From positions 1-64,000 of the forward strand of contig CAZJVP010000076.1 in assembly GCA_964549615.1 (NCBI GenBank): a stretch of 64,000 bases of DNA, given 5' to 3'. The notes beneath the pieces were generated by a model, which had not been told where the DNA came from, ran no database searches, and saw only the letters and a program-made list of their open reading frames with translations. The stretch comes from CAYVLA01 sp964549615 [NCBI: uncultured Thermococci archaeon]. Its GTDB lineage: Archaea > CAYQAE01 > CAYVLA01. A program made the translations under genes and the position numbers. Each line of letters begins with the position of its first letter. Positions within the stretch are counted from its first letter, which is position 1. Below are positions 24,517 to 32,022 of this stretch, piece after piece.

Positions 24517-26244
24517 CTAGACGATGTGCCCTGTGCTGGGAGCAAAAAGGTTTCTGCGCGAGGCGACCGCCAGACGAAATATCGAGATCAGTCCGAAAAT
24601 GTAGATGACGGCCGCCCTCGCTAGGTGGTCAAGGAGGGCCGAAGCCATTGCATCCGAGCCGGCGATGTTGAACAGGCCCAGAACTCCTCCTATGGTTGCC
24701 TCATGCACGCCTATGCCCCCTGGAGTGATGGGGATCGTCTGCACGACGAACGCCGAAGTGGCTGCTATGACGACTGGGAAGATCTGGACCGGCACGCCAA
24801 GAGCCCGTATCGAGAAGAACAGGCAAGCTATCTCGGCACCCCAAACCGGAAAGGACAGGCCGAACGAAAGGAGTAGTGCGGGCTTGTTGGCCCACATCGA
24901 TTTGAGGCCCCGACCCATCGAATCGATGATCCGAGCCATCCTCGTCAGCCCCGGCAGGCGCTGCAGGAAACCCGTGCCGAATGCCACGAGAGCCATCAGC
25001 AGTACAAGGAGGCCCGCCCCTGCAATGAGGAAGACCAGCCTGTCCCATTCGGCCCCGCCCAGCCAGAAGGAGGACAGACCGAGCAGAACCGCAAGCATGG
25101 CGACGTCCATGACGCGTTCCACCACGACCGTCGAGAGAGCGACCGAGGCTTCGACCCTACGGCTCGCCTTGCTGAGGGCCACGGGCCTCAGGAGGTCGCC
25201 CAGCCTGGCCGGGACGATGTAGTTGACAAGCCATCCGAAGAGGAGCGACGCAAACACCAAGTCCCTACCAGCCACCCTGCCCGCGCTTCTGAGAAGGACG
25301 CTCCAGCGCCAGGTCCGCACCAGAAACGAAAGGAAGATTGCCAAACATGCCACTATCCAGAGACCCAGCGACATCCTCGATAGCGCGGCGGACACCTGGG
25401 AGAAGTCTAGGAAATAGAACATGGCTATGAACATCAATGCGCCGATGAGAATGGATCCGAGCAACCTTAGCTTCGAGATCCTGACGGTCCCGCTCAGTAG
25501 CTCCCGAAGCGCCACCAGGTTGCCCCAGATGAACAGGGACAACAGTCGTCTTCCGTAGGATGGGGCGGATGAGCCGAGGCGGAGCTTGGACTCGCCCCTT
25601 TTTCTCGCTCGCCAGGTCACCGGGACCTCGATGCTCGAAAAGCCGGCTATGTGGGCCTTGAGGGGCAGCTCGACCGTGATCTCGAAGCCTTTCGACTCCA
25701 GCCTCTCGATCCCGATGGCATCCAGAACGTCCCTCCGATAACACTTGAACGCGTTGGTGATGTCCTTGTGAGGAAGCCCGAAGAGCAGGCCGACAAGCCT
25801 GTTGTAGGCCCGGTTGGCGATGAACTTGGCCGGCGGGTAGTCGAGCGCCCTCCCGCCCGGGATGAACCTTGAACCGTAGACCACCCCGTAACCCGTTTGG
25901 GCAGTGGATGCGAGCTTGAGAAGGTCGGCCGGGTCGTCCGAAAGGTCACCCATGAACGGGATGACGTACTGCCCCCTGGCGGCCTTCAGGCCATCCTTCA
26001 TGGCGCAGCCGAAACCCGCCCCCCCTTTTCGATGAACGCACCTTATGCCAGGATTCTCGGACGCGAGCTCGTCCACGAGCTCAGACGTCCCGTCAGTGCT
26101 GTTGTCATCGACCAACACGATCTCCCAAGAGTCCGCGAATTCGGATGATTGGAGCGATGGCACCAGGGCACCGACGAGCTCGCGAACGTTCCCCTTCTCG
26201 TTGTGCGCAGGCACCACCACTGAAAGCCTTGGGGTCGGCTGCAA
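24517..26244 (-). CDS. AglD-like glycosyltransferase fused to flippase-like membrane domain
   Basis: 575 residues from TTG 26244, with GGTGA as ribosome binding site. Residues 1-230 are a GT2 domain: SVVVPAHNE, VLVDDNSTDG, GDLSDDP (the D-x-D-type site) and a DPM1-like KRGESKLRLG. Residues about 265-560 are a UPF0104/LPG-synthase-like region of about eight membrane helices (FLDFSQVSAAL, ITPGGIGVHEATIG). This order is that of haloarchaeal AglD, which loads dolichol phosphate with a hexose for N-glycosylation. Donor sugar is unknown. It would serve the many N-x-S/T sites of the surface proteins here. A longer start at 26331 lies upstream of the expected TATA. Confidence 0.87.
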   Translation of the reverse strand: MQPTPRLSVVVPAHNEKGNVRELVGALVPSLQSSEFADSWEIVLVDDNSTDGTSELVDELASENPGIRCVHRKGGAGFGCAMKDGLKAARGQYVIPFMGDLSDDPADLLKLASTAQTGYGVVYGSRFIPGGRALDYPPAKFIANRAYNRLVGLLFGLPHKDITNAFKCYRRDVLDAIGIERLESKGFEITVELPLKAHIAGFSSIEVPVTWRARKRGESKLRLGSSAPSYGRRLLSLFIWGNLVALRELLSGTVRISKLRLLGSILIGALMFIAMFYFLDFSQVSAALSRMSLGLWIVACLAIFLSFLVRTWRWSVLLRSAGRVAGRDLVFASLLFGWLVNYIVPARLGDLLRPVALSKASRRVEASVALSTVVVERVMDVAMLAVLLGLSSFWLGGAEWDRLVFLIAGAGLLVLLMALVAFGTGFLQRLPGLTRMARIIDSMGRGLKSMWANKPALLLSFGLSFPVWGAEIACLFFSIRALGVPVQIFPVVIAATSAFVVQTIPITPGGIGVHEATIGGVLGLFNIAGSDAMASALLDHLARAAVIYIFGLISIFRLAVASRRNLFAPSTGHIV

Positions 26245-26284
26245 GTCTCGTTCACCGCGGACTGGGAGGAGCAGAACGACCGGG

Positions 26285-26299
26285 GATATCAATATTTGG
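26285..26299 (-). promoter_or_regulatory. TATA-like element of AglD-like gene
   Basis: On the minus strand CCAAATATTGATATC lies about 48 bases before the TTG at 26244. It predicts transcription from about 26266, downstream of the longest ORF start. Confidence 0.45.
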
Positions 26300-26486
26300 G
26301 GTGCCTGGCGGTCGGCTGGGTGATCGGCCATCGACAGGAACCGGCATCGCGATTTCGCTTGGAATCTTTGGCATCTCGGGCCCAGATCAAAGGCATATCC
26401 GTTGAACAGCCGATGTCTCTGTGGCGGACGGCATCCGCGCCGATGGGGATGCCCCTTTCAAATGGCCTTGGATGCCTGCCGCGATC

Positions 26487-26498
26487 CTATTTATATTG
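26487..26498 (+). promoter_or_regulatory. TATA box of thi4
   Basis: CTATTTATATTG lies about 38 bases before the ATG at 26531, giving a short leader. No TPP riboswitch core was seen in the leader. Confidence 0.55.
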
Positions 26499-26530
26499 AA
26501 ACCCGATCCGCCCTCTCGAAAGGGACGGAC

Positions 26531-27325
26531 ATGCCCATAGAGGAACCCGAGATAACCAGGTCCATCCTCCAGTCATACCTCAGGGAGCTGTCGTGCAACC
26601 TCGAACTTGATGTGGCCGTTGGGGGTGCAGGTCCCTCTGGCATGGTCGCGGCGTACTATCTTGCCAAACGGGGATTCCGAACCGCGATCTTCGAGCGCAA
26701 GCTCAGCGTGGGAGGGGGGATGTGGGGCGGTGGGATGATGTTCAACCGGATCGTCGTCCAGGAGGAAGGAAAGCCCGTTCTCGATGAGTTCGGTGTCCGG
26801 GCCGAGCCTGCACCGGACGGGGCCAAGGGCCTCTACGTCGCCGATTCGGTCGAGGCGACGTCGGCTTTGTGCCTGGGCACATTGAGGGCGGGGGCGAAGA
26901 TCTTCAACCTCATCACGATAGAGGATGTGGCAATCCGCCGCGGGGCCATGGTGGGGCTTGTGGTAAACTGGAGCGCAGTCGAGATGGCGAAGCTCCACGT
27001 TGATCCAATGGTCGTCATGGCGAAGAAGACCATCGATGCAACGGGCCACGACTCGGAGCTGTGCAGGATGGTGGAGCGCAAGGTCGGCCCAAAGCTGAGA
27101 ACGCCCACGGGGAAGGTGATGGGAGAGGGTCCGATGTGGGCCGAGAAGGGCGAGAAGGAACTTGTGAGGAACTCAAGGGAGGTCTATCCCAATCTCTTCG
27201 TGGCTGGCATGGCGGCAAACGCCGTCTTCGGGGGTCCAAGGATGGGGCCCATCTTCGGCGGGATGCTTCTCTCCGGCAAAGCTTGTGCGGAAAGGGTCGC
27301 GGCTGCTCTCGGACGCGCACGATAG
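26531..27325 (+). CDS. thi4: Sulfide-dependent thiazole synthase (Thi4 family)
   Basis: 264 residues from ATG 26531 (MPIEEPEITRSILQSYL). An N-terminal FAD/NAD-binding VGGAGPSGMVAAYYLAKRG is followed by the GGGMWGGGMMFN glycine-rich patch. C-terminal FGGPRMGPIFGGMLLSG is the family signature. The loop that carries the sacrificial cysteine in yeast Thi4 reads LHVDP here, with His. That is the form of archaeal catalytic enzymes, which use free sulfide with iron rather than destroying their own cysteine. It makes the thiazole of thiamine from NAD and glycine. The gene overlapping upstream sequence starting at 26402 is an extension artefact. UPF0200 kinase follows four bases later. Confidence 0.93.
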   Translation: MPIEEPEITRSILQSYLRELSCNLELDVAVGGAGPSGMVAAYYLAKRGFRTAIFERKLSVGGGMWGGGMMFNRIVVQEEGKPVLDEFGVRAEPAPDGAKGLYVADSVEATSALCLGTLRAGAKIFNLITIEDVAIRRGAMVGLVVNWSAVEMAKLHVDPMVVMAKKTIDATGHDSELCRMVERKVGPKLRTPTGKVMGEGPMWAEKGEKELVRNSREVYPNLFVAGMAANAVFGGPRMGPIFGGMLLSGKACAERVAAALGRAR

Positions 27326-27329
27326 ACGG

Positions 27330-27884
27330 ATGAGGCAATTGAAGGTCGTCGGTCTCGTGGGAAGGGCTGGAGCTGGCAAGGACACCGTGTGCCAGATCAT
27401 GGCCAGCCGCTTTCCATCGGTGAGGATGGGCGATGTGGTCATACAGGAGACCAAGCGCAGAGGGCTTGAGCCGACCGATGACAACGTTGCTGCTGTGGCA
27501 AACGACCTGAGGCGCACCGAGGGCATGGCTGCGGTGGCAAGAAGGTGCATCGACGCGATACGCGGCTTGGACTCACCCGTCGTCATCGTGAACGGGATAA
27601 GGGGTTTGGACGAGGTGAGAGTCTTTCAGGCCGAGTTTCCCCGATTCTTCTTGGTGGAGGTGTGGGCGCCGGAGAGGCTGAGGTATGAGAGGATCATGAA
27701 AAGGGCGAGGCCGGATGACGTCAGGGATTTTGAGCAGTTCCTGGCGCGCGATCGGCGGGAGGAGTCCTGGGGCCTTGGCCGGGCGATCGCGTTGGCTCGC
27801 CACAGGATCAACAACGACGGGGGCCTGGAGGATCTGGAGGCGAGAACGAGAGAGCTATTGGAATCAATCGAGGCAGATCCCTAA
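27330..27884 (+). CDS. UPF0200 P-loop kinase (dephospho-CoA-kinase-like)
   Basis: 184 residues. A P-loop (VGLVGRAGAGKDTVCQIM) is followed by a GDVV motif and a region matching UPF0200/dephospho-CoA kinase-like archaeal NTPases. The basic ERLRYERIMKRARPDD resembles an NMP-kinase lid. It starts four bases after thi4, probably in one transcript. CoA kinase activity is plausible because CoaD lies just downstream on the other strand, but the in-vivo substrate is not proven for this family as far as I know. Confidence 0.85.
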   Translation: MRQLKVVGLVGRAGAGKDTVCQIMASRFPSVRMGDVVIQETKRRGLEPTDDNVAAVANDLRRTEGMAAVARRCIDAIRGLDSPVVIVNGIRGLDEVRVFQAEFPRFFLVEVWAPERLRYERIMKRARPDDVRDFEQFLARDRREESWGLGRAIALARHRINNDGGLEDLEARTRELLESIEADP

Positions 27885-28011
27885 GAGGCCTTCCTGCATC
27901 AGCGGTCCGCGTTAGAAAAGTTGGCTTCTCGTTGGAGGGTGGCGGTTGCTCGGCGAGGGCCTGATCCGAGGAAAGGGGGGAGCTAGAACGTCGAGGCGGC
28001 AGGAATAGCAC

Positions 28012-28488
28012 CTACCTTTTTCCCAACACCTTTCCCTCCTCGTCGATCTCTCCCCGCCTGATCCTCGTCGAGGAGATTGGCCTGCCGTCCTCGGCATTTA
28101 TGATCTCGACCATGACTATGTCCAGGGGCTTCATGCCCCGTGCGACCCTCCGGACGTTGATCTTGTGGGCGTTCTGTGCTGTGAGTTTTGTGACCACGAT
28201 GGCCTGGAGATTGGCGAAGTCGGCCGCGAAGCCGTACTCGTCCTCGATCCGAAAGACGTGCGCGCGATCGGCACATCCAGCGTCCTGAAAGTAGCGCAGG
28301 AGGTTGCTTTTCCTGATTCCGTAGGTAGGGATATCCTCGCCCGGCTTAGTCCGCCTCACCATGTCGTCGGAGGTTAGGCCTACGAAGACCTCCCCTCCGT
28401 CCGAGAAAGCCTTCCGCAACAGGGCCTTGTGTCCCTTGTGCAGGGGCCAGAACGTGCCGGCGACCGCGATCCTTTCATAGCGCCACAT
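28012..28488 (-). CDS. coaD: Phosphopantetheine adenylyltransferase, archaeal type
   Basis: 158 residues from ATG 28488 (MWRYERIAVAGTFWPLHKGH). The nucleotidyltransferase HxGH motif reads LHKGHKALL, and ISSTRIRRG is the second conserved motif. Archaeal CoaD converts 4'-phosphopantetheine and ATP to dephospho-CoA. Archaeal nicotinamide-nucleotide adenylyltransferases share the fold, but the KTVAGTF-like start and the length favour CoaD. It is divergent from dapB across a shared AT-rich promoter. Confidence 0.88.
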   Translation of the reverse strand: MWRYERIAVAGTFWPLHKGHKALLRKAFSDGGEVFVGLTSDDMVRRTKPGEDIPTYGIRKSNLLRYFQDAGCADRAHVFRIEDEYGFAADFANLQAIVVTKLTAQNAHKINVRRVARGMKPLDIVMVEIINAEDGRPISSTRIRRGEIDEEGKVLGKR

Positions 28489-28508
28489 GGCGGCGGGACC
28501 TACGCATA

Positions 28509-28524
28509 CATATTTTAAATTATT
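28509..28524. promoter_or_regulatory. Shared TATA region of coaD and dapB
   Basis: CATATTTTAAATTATT lies between the divergent genes, about 25-35 bases from each start, and can serve both directions. Confidence 0.55.
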
Positions 28525-28558
28525 CTGACCGCCACGACGGGGCGATAACCTGATCAGC

Positions 28559-29371
28559 GTGCTCTTGTCAGGCTGCGGGCGTATGGGAAAAAGGGTCGCT
28601 GCCTTGGCGGCGGGCTCGACCGACATCAAGATCGTCGGAGCCCTCGAGAGTCCGAGGAGCCCGGACCTGGGCAAGGACGTCGGAGAGGTCTCCTACGCGG
28701 GCGATCTGGGAGCCAAGGTCTTCCCCGCCGAGGAGATCGAAAGGGTTGTTAAGGAGTCGCAGCCCGATGTCCTCGTCGACTTCACCAATGCCGAGGCTTC
28801 CACCCAGAACGTCGTCGCGGCATCCAGGCTGGGCCTGCGGATCGTTATGGGCACGACCGGGCATAGCGAGGAGCAGATGAGCAGGATCGTGGAATCGATC
28901 AGAGCAAACAGGGTGGCGGCCGTCATCGCGCCCAACATGTCCCTTGGCGTCACGGTCCTCCTCGAGGCCTGCCAACTTGTTGCCAAGATGCTACCCGGTT
29001 ACGACGTGGAGATACTCGAGGTCCACCACAGGCAGAAGATAGATGCCCCCTCTGGCACGGCGCTCAAACTCGCCCGCGCAATATCCGAAACGCTTCATAT
29101 GGACCCAGCAAAGGACATCGTGTCGGGCAGGGCCGGGATTCGCAAGAGAGGCGACCGAGAGATCGGCATCGCGTCCCTTAGGGCTGGCGACATCGTGGGC
29201 GACCACACCATCATCTTCGCCGGGCCCGGCGAGAGAATAGAACTCACCCACCGCGCTCACAGCCGGGACGCATTCGCATCAGGGGTTCTGTCCAGCATCA
29301 GGTTCGTTTCCAAGGCCGAGCCCGGCATCTATTCGATGAAGGACGTACTGAGGCCTGCCTCGGGTGGGTAG
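28559..29371 (+). CDS. dapB: 4-hydroxy-tetrahydrodipicolinate reductase
   Basis: 270 residues from GTG. Rossmann start LLSGCGRMGKRVAA, then VDFTNAEAS, MGTTGHSEEQ, APNMSLGVTVL and the signature EILEVHHRQKIDAPSGTALKLA with the catalytic His/Lys. It reduces the diaminopimelate-pathway intermediate with NAD(P)H, so the organism probably makes lysine by the DAP route rather than by LysW/aminoadipate. The next gene, a winged-helix protein, begins directly at the stop codon. Confidence 0.95.
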   Translation: MLLSGCGRMGKRVAALAAGSTDIKIVGALESPRSPDLGKDVGEVSYAGDLGAKVFPAEEIERVVKESQPDVLVDFTNAEASTQNVVAASRLGLRIVMGTTGHSEEQMSRIVESIRANRVAAVIAPNMSLGVTVLLEACQLVAKMLPGYDVEILEVHHRQKIDAPSGTALKLARAISETLHMDPAKDIVSGRAGIRKRGDREIGIASLRAGDIVGDHTIIFAGPGERIELTHRAHSRDAFASGVLSSIRFVSKAEPGIYSMKDVLRPASGG

Positions 29372-29683
29372 ATGGCTCTTCGCAACCTGGAGAGGGAGAT
29401 GGATCTCGTCCTAAGACACGTGCGCGTCCTGCAGGTCCTGAGCGAAAAGGGCCCCATGGGCATACGCAGGATCTCAAGCGAGACGAACATACCGAGGCAC
29501 CAGGTCAGGTACTCGCTGAGGGTGCTTGAGAAAGCTGGGGTACTGGTCCCCACTTCCAGGGGAGCCAAGCTCACGGCAAAGGTTGGCGAGTACGTGCGCG
29601 ATCTTGTCGCCGACTTAGAGGAGTTGGATAAGCGCCTCTCCGGCATCGTGCAGATGGCGCACGACCTCTTTCCCGCCGCTTAG
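29372..29683 (+). CDS. Winged-helix DNA-binding protein
   Basis: 103 residues beginning with ATG next to the dapB TAG. HTH segment is GIRRISSETNIPRHQVRYSLRVLEKAG (about residues 30-56). A beta wing follows (VLVPTSRGAKLT), then a C-terminal helix. It looks like a small archaeal wHTH transcription regulator; target is unknown. Co-transcription with dapB is likely. Its last four bases overlap the next, convergent gene. Confidence 0.8.
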   Translation: MALRNLEREMDLVLRHVRVLQVLSEKGPMGIRRISSETNIPRHQVRYSLRVLEKAGVLVPTSRGAKLTAKVGEYVRDLVADLEELDKRLSGIVQMAHDLFPAA

Positions 29684-29916
29684 AGCTTCTTCTTGGCTAG
29701 GGTCAGGTAGAAGGATAGATCTTGGTCGGCGGGGTCAGCGAGCAGGTCAAGGACCCTGCCTCCGAGCAGCTTGTACTCAGTCTTCTCAAGATCCAGCACG
29801 ACCTTCTTCTCCCCTCTCAGCTCCACAAGCACTCGTGGGAACTGGCTGTCCCGGTCTATCATGACTTCGGTCACGTTGGACTCCACGATTGGCTTGCCGT
29901 CCAATAGTATCTTCAT
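29680..29916 (-). CDS. Small conserved-looking hypothetical protein
   Basis: 78 residues, beta-rich N-terminal half (MKILLDGKPIVESNVTEVMI) and a Lys-rich end. A GGAGTGA ribosome binding site precedes the ATG, and a TATA box lies about 40 bases upstream, supporting real expression. No family was recognised. Confidence 0.65.
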   Translation of the reverse strand: MKILLDGKPIVESNVTEVMIDRDSQFPRVLVELRGEKKVVLDLEKTEYKLLGGRVLDLLADPADQDLSFYLTLAKKKL

Positions 29917-29953
29917 CTCAATTCACTCCCGGCTCCACCGGGTCGGGATCTTT

Positions 29954-29965
29954 CTATTTAAATAG
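29954..29965. promoter_or_regulatory. Perfectly palindromic TATA element
   Basis: CTATTTAAATAG is a perfect 12-base palindrome and a strong TATA match. On the minus strand it fits the small gene at 29916. On the plus strand it would start a transcript near 29987, entering a 300-base stretch with no convincing gene. Confidence 0.6.
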
Positions 29966-30121
29966 ATGTGTCCGCCTGCCCCGAACGCTTCGCGAGGAAA
30001 AGGCGAGCAGCATGAGGAGAACGGCGGCCACCGGGCCGCGGTTCGCATGCGGCAAGACCGACATCGTTCGTTGGGAGTTGGTGGCAAACAATATCACCGC
30101 GGAGTACTGGGGCGACCCTTT

Positions 30122-30242
30122 GCGAGGTCAAGGGAAGTCCGTGGATACCCTGTCTTGAGCCTGACCGAAGTCCCACCCTCCGTGCGTCGCACGGGACTCG
30201 GGAAACTTGACACCATCGTTGATCGGGCAGATTCGACCTCGC
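30122..30242 (+). ncRNA. Candidate structured RNA in gene-free stretch
   Basis: The gap 29966-30289 has no convincing protein gene. Within it GCGAGGTC (30122-30129) can pair with GACCTCGC (30235-30242), GTCAAG (30127-30132) with CTTGAC (30206-30211), and CCGTGC/GCACGG (30180-30194) forms a tight hairpin with a three-base loop. The first two helices compete for three bases. The strand is inferred from the plus-strand TATA at 29954. No known RNA family (RNase P, SRP, 5S, tRNA) was matched. Confidence 0.3.
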
Positions 30243-30289
30243 CTGGTCATACAAGATCATCATTTAACTAGGGCTTCCCAAATCCAACG

Positions 30290-30967
30290 ATGGTGCTGGG
30301 GATGGATCTGCGGGAAGAGTTGGAATTATTGGGCCTCGACCAGTCAAGGGTTGCTTTTGAGGCGGGCCGCCAGGAACCGCTGATTTCGGTGAATTCCATA
30401 CGGACGATCGGGGGTTGCAGCCAGCTCTCGCTTCCCGACGGGGCGGTGGCTTCGTGCGTGGTCTGCCTTGGGTTGCCTGGGCTGAAGGAAATCTGCGGAT
30501 CCTGGGCATTGACGTGGACGGATCTACAGTACGAGCCGACGTACCTCGCGTACAGGGAGGGGCCGGCCTTGATCAAGGCTGTCCAGCGGCTTTCAAGGAC
30601 GCCCGACGTTCTGCTGATCCCTGCGGCGGGGATCGATCATCCGAGGGGACTGGGAATGGCGCGGCACGTCGGCTATCTCCTCTCCATCCCAACGGTGGGG
30701 GTGACTCGGACGCCGCTGGTTGGACAAGGGGTCGCTATACAACCTAAGGCGGGGCAAGCGCGTGTCGCCTTCACGCGGGGTCCGGGACGTGGGACGATCT
30801 ACGTTTCGCGTGGCTGGGGCGTCGACGCGGCGAGCGCGGTCGAGATCGTCCGGCTCTGCACAAGGGAACACAGGATGCCTGAACCAGTCTACCTCGCGAA
30901 GGCCGTCTGTAGGGAGATGATGAGGGATCTCCGCCTAGCTGGCCTAGGGTTCCCAACGCAGAGCTAG
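30290..30967 (+). CDS. Divergent endonuclease V-like protein
   Basis: 225 residues, near-leaderless after a TTTAACTA patch. The EndoV fold is recognised by YEPTYLAYREGPAL (retaining the Glu, residue 90), GIDHPRGLGMARHVGYLL and a late YVSRGWGV. Two catalytic Asp positions differ from the family. The first (VDVSY-type) reads ISVNS, with Asn35. The V-D-G-x-G-xA-HPR motif reads I-P-A-A-G-I-D-HPR, so the usual Asp is Pro111, with a new Asp at 116. EndoV cleaves at deoxyinosine in DNA or inosine in RNA. Activity of this version is doubtful. It may be a binding protein or use a rearranged site. Confidence 0.72.
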   Translation: MVLGMDLREELELLGLDQSRVAFEAGRQEPLISVNSIRTIGGCSQLSLPDGAVASCVVCLGLPGLKEICGSWALTWTDLQYEPTYLAYREGPALIKAVQRLSRTPDVLLIPAAGIDHPRGLGMARHVGYLLSIPTVGVTRTPLVGQGVAIQPKAGQARVAFTRGPGRGTIYVSRGWGVDAASAVEIVRLCTREHRMPEPVYLAKAVCREMMRDLRLAGLGFPTQS

Positions 30968-31533
30968 CTGCGGTCCGCGGTTGGCCCCGTTCTCAAGCAG
31001 CTTGCTTTTGCACGGCAGCGGGGACACATCGAATAGCCTTTGGCGTCGGTGTCGAGTATCGAATTGGAGAAGAACATGACGCACCTGCGGTCCGCGCAAT
31101 GTGGTAGGCCGAGCAGATGGCCAAGCTCGTGAACGGACTCGGTGGCGGTTCTTACAAGCAGCACGCGTTCGTCCCCCGCAAGTCCGTAGAAGGAGGGCTC
31201 GAGACGGTGGGTCGAGACGACGGCCACCCTGTCCTGCGGGCTCGCCAAGCCGAAGACGAAGTTCAGTTCTGGGACGTACAGATCCAGATCCGTCAGCCCG
31301 ACCATGAAGTCGCAGCCGGCTAGGTCGAGAGCATTCCTGAGGCACGGGATGAAGTCCTCCGCCCTATGCTGGATCGCTCCCGCCCGACGCGTCCGTGCAT
31401 GGGGGAGATCGAGGTTCCTGCAGGCAACCAACCTAAGGAAAGGGTAGCTACTCTCCAGCAGCAAGGCCAACCTTCCCAGGTCCAGGTGGACACGGTCGAA
31501 TCGAGCGAGCCCGACCGATCTAGCTTCGCTCAT
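30964..31533 (-). CDS. amzA: Archaemetzincin metalloprotease
   Basis: 189 residues from ATG 31533. The zinc site ESVHELGHLLGLPHC (HExxHxxGxxHC) is followed by CVMFFSN and a CxxC zinc pair, the pattern of archaemetzincins. It is a putative zinc peptidase of unknown substrate. It overlaps the upstream acetyltransferase by 14 bases and is the last gene of a three-gene minus-strand unit. A TTG three codons upstream is an alternative start. Confidence 0.92.
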   Translation of the reverse strand: MSEARSVGLARFDRVHLDLGRLALLLESSYPFLRLVACRNLDLPHARTRRAGAIQHRAEDFIPCLRNALDLAGCDFMVGLTDLDLYVPELNFVFGLASPQDRVAVVSTHRLEPSFYGLAGDERVLLVRTATESVHELGHLLGLPHCADRRCVMFFSNSILDTDAKGYSMCPRCRAKASCLRTGPTADRS

Positions 31534-31990
31534 CGGTCTCAACTATCATTGCGACCTCGTCGCAGTCTGGAAACTTCGGGCATTTTATGCACTCGGCCCA
31601 TATCTTTTGGGGCAGCTCCGACTTCTCGACCGGCCGAAAGCCGGCCTTCTCGAAATAGCGCGGTATGGCCGTCAGGATGAAAACCCTCCTGATTCCAAGC
31701 GCAGGAGCCTCGGAAAGCACGGCCTTGATCAGATGGATCCCGATATGCCTGCCCAGGTGGTCCGACCGGACGGCCAGCGAGCGGAGTTCGGCGAGGTCCT
31801 TCCAGAAGATGTGCAGGGCGCAGGACCCCACGATCTCGCCCCCGTCCTCCGCCACATGGTAGTCTCTTATGTTCTCATAGATTTCGCTCAGTGAGCGGGG
31901 AAGCATCCTGTTCTCGGAGGCGTAGGAGTTGATCAGCTTCCTTATCTCCTCGGCGTCCCTCACGTTTGCCTTGCGAATCCTGATGGCCAT
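31520..31990 (-). CDS. GNAT N-acetyltransferase, N-acetylglutamate synthase-like
   Basis: 156 residues from ATG 31990 (MAIRIRKANVRDAEEIRKLI). The acetyl-CoA loop GRHIGIHLI and the ending AIPRYFEKAGFRPVEKSELP-QKIWAECIKC-CDEVAM match the short ArgA-type GNAT of archaea and ArgH fusions. It probably acetylates glutamate or a related amino acid. A longer reading frame to 32389 is the antisense-frame extension into the upstream gene and is not used. Confidence 0.85.
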   Translation of the reverse strand: MAIRIRKANVRDAEEIRKLINSYASENRMLPRSLSEIYENIRDYHVAEDGGEIVGSCALHIFWKDLAELRSLAVRSDHLGRHIGIHLIKAVLSEAPALGIRRVFILTAIPRYFEKAGFRPVEKSELPQKIWAECIKCPKFPDCDEVAMIVETDERS

Positions 31991-32022
31991 TGGCCGGCTC
32001 TCCGATCCTGTCCTGAAAAATA

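Noticed and set aside
26300-26530. TPP riboswitch before thi4
   Set aside because: The conserved CTGAGA-type core was not found.
30012-30158. 48-codon ORF in the gene-free stretch before the EndoV-like gene
   Set aside because: No SD, weak composition, and overlap with the candidate structured RNA; not supported as a protein.
30000-30250. RNase P RNA, SRP RNA or tRNA in this stretch
   Set aside because: GGGAAGTCC resembles a fragment of RNase P conserved region I, but the other conserved regions and the length are absent, and no tRNA arms could be folded.
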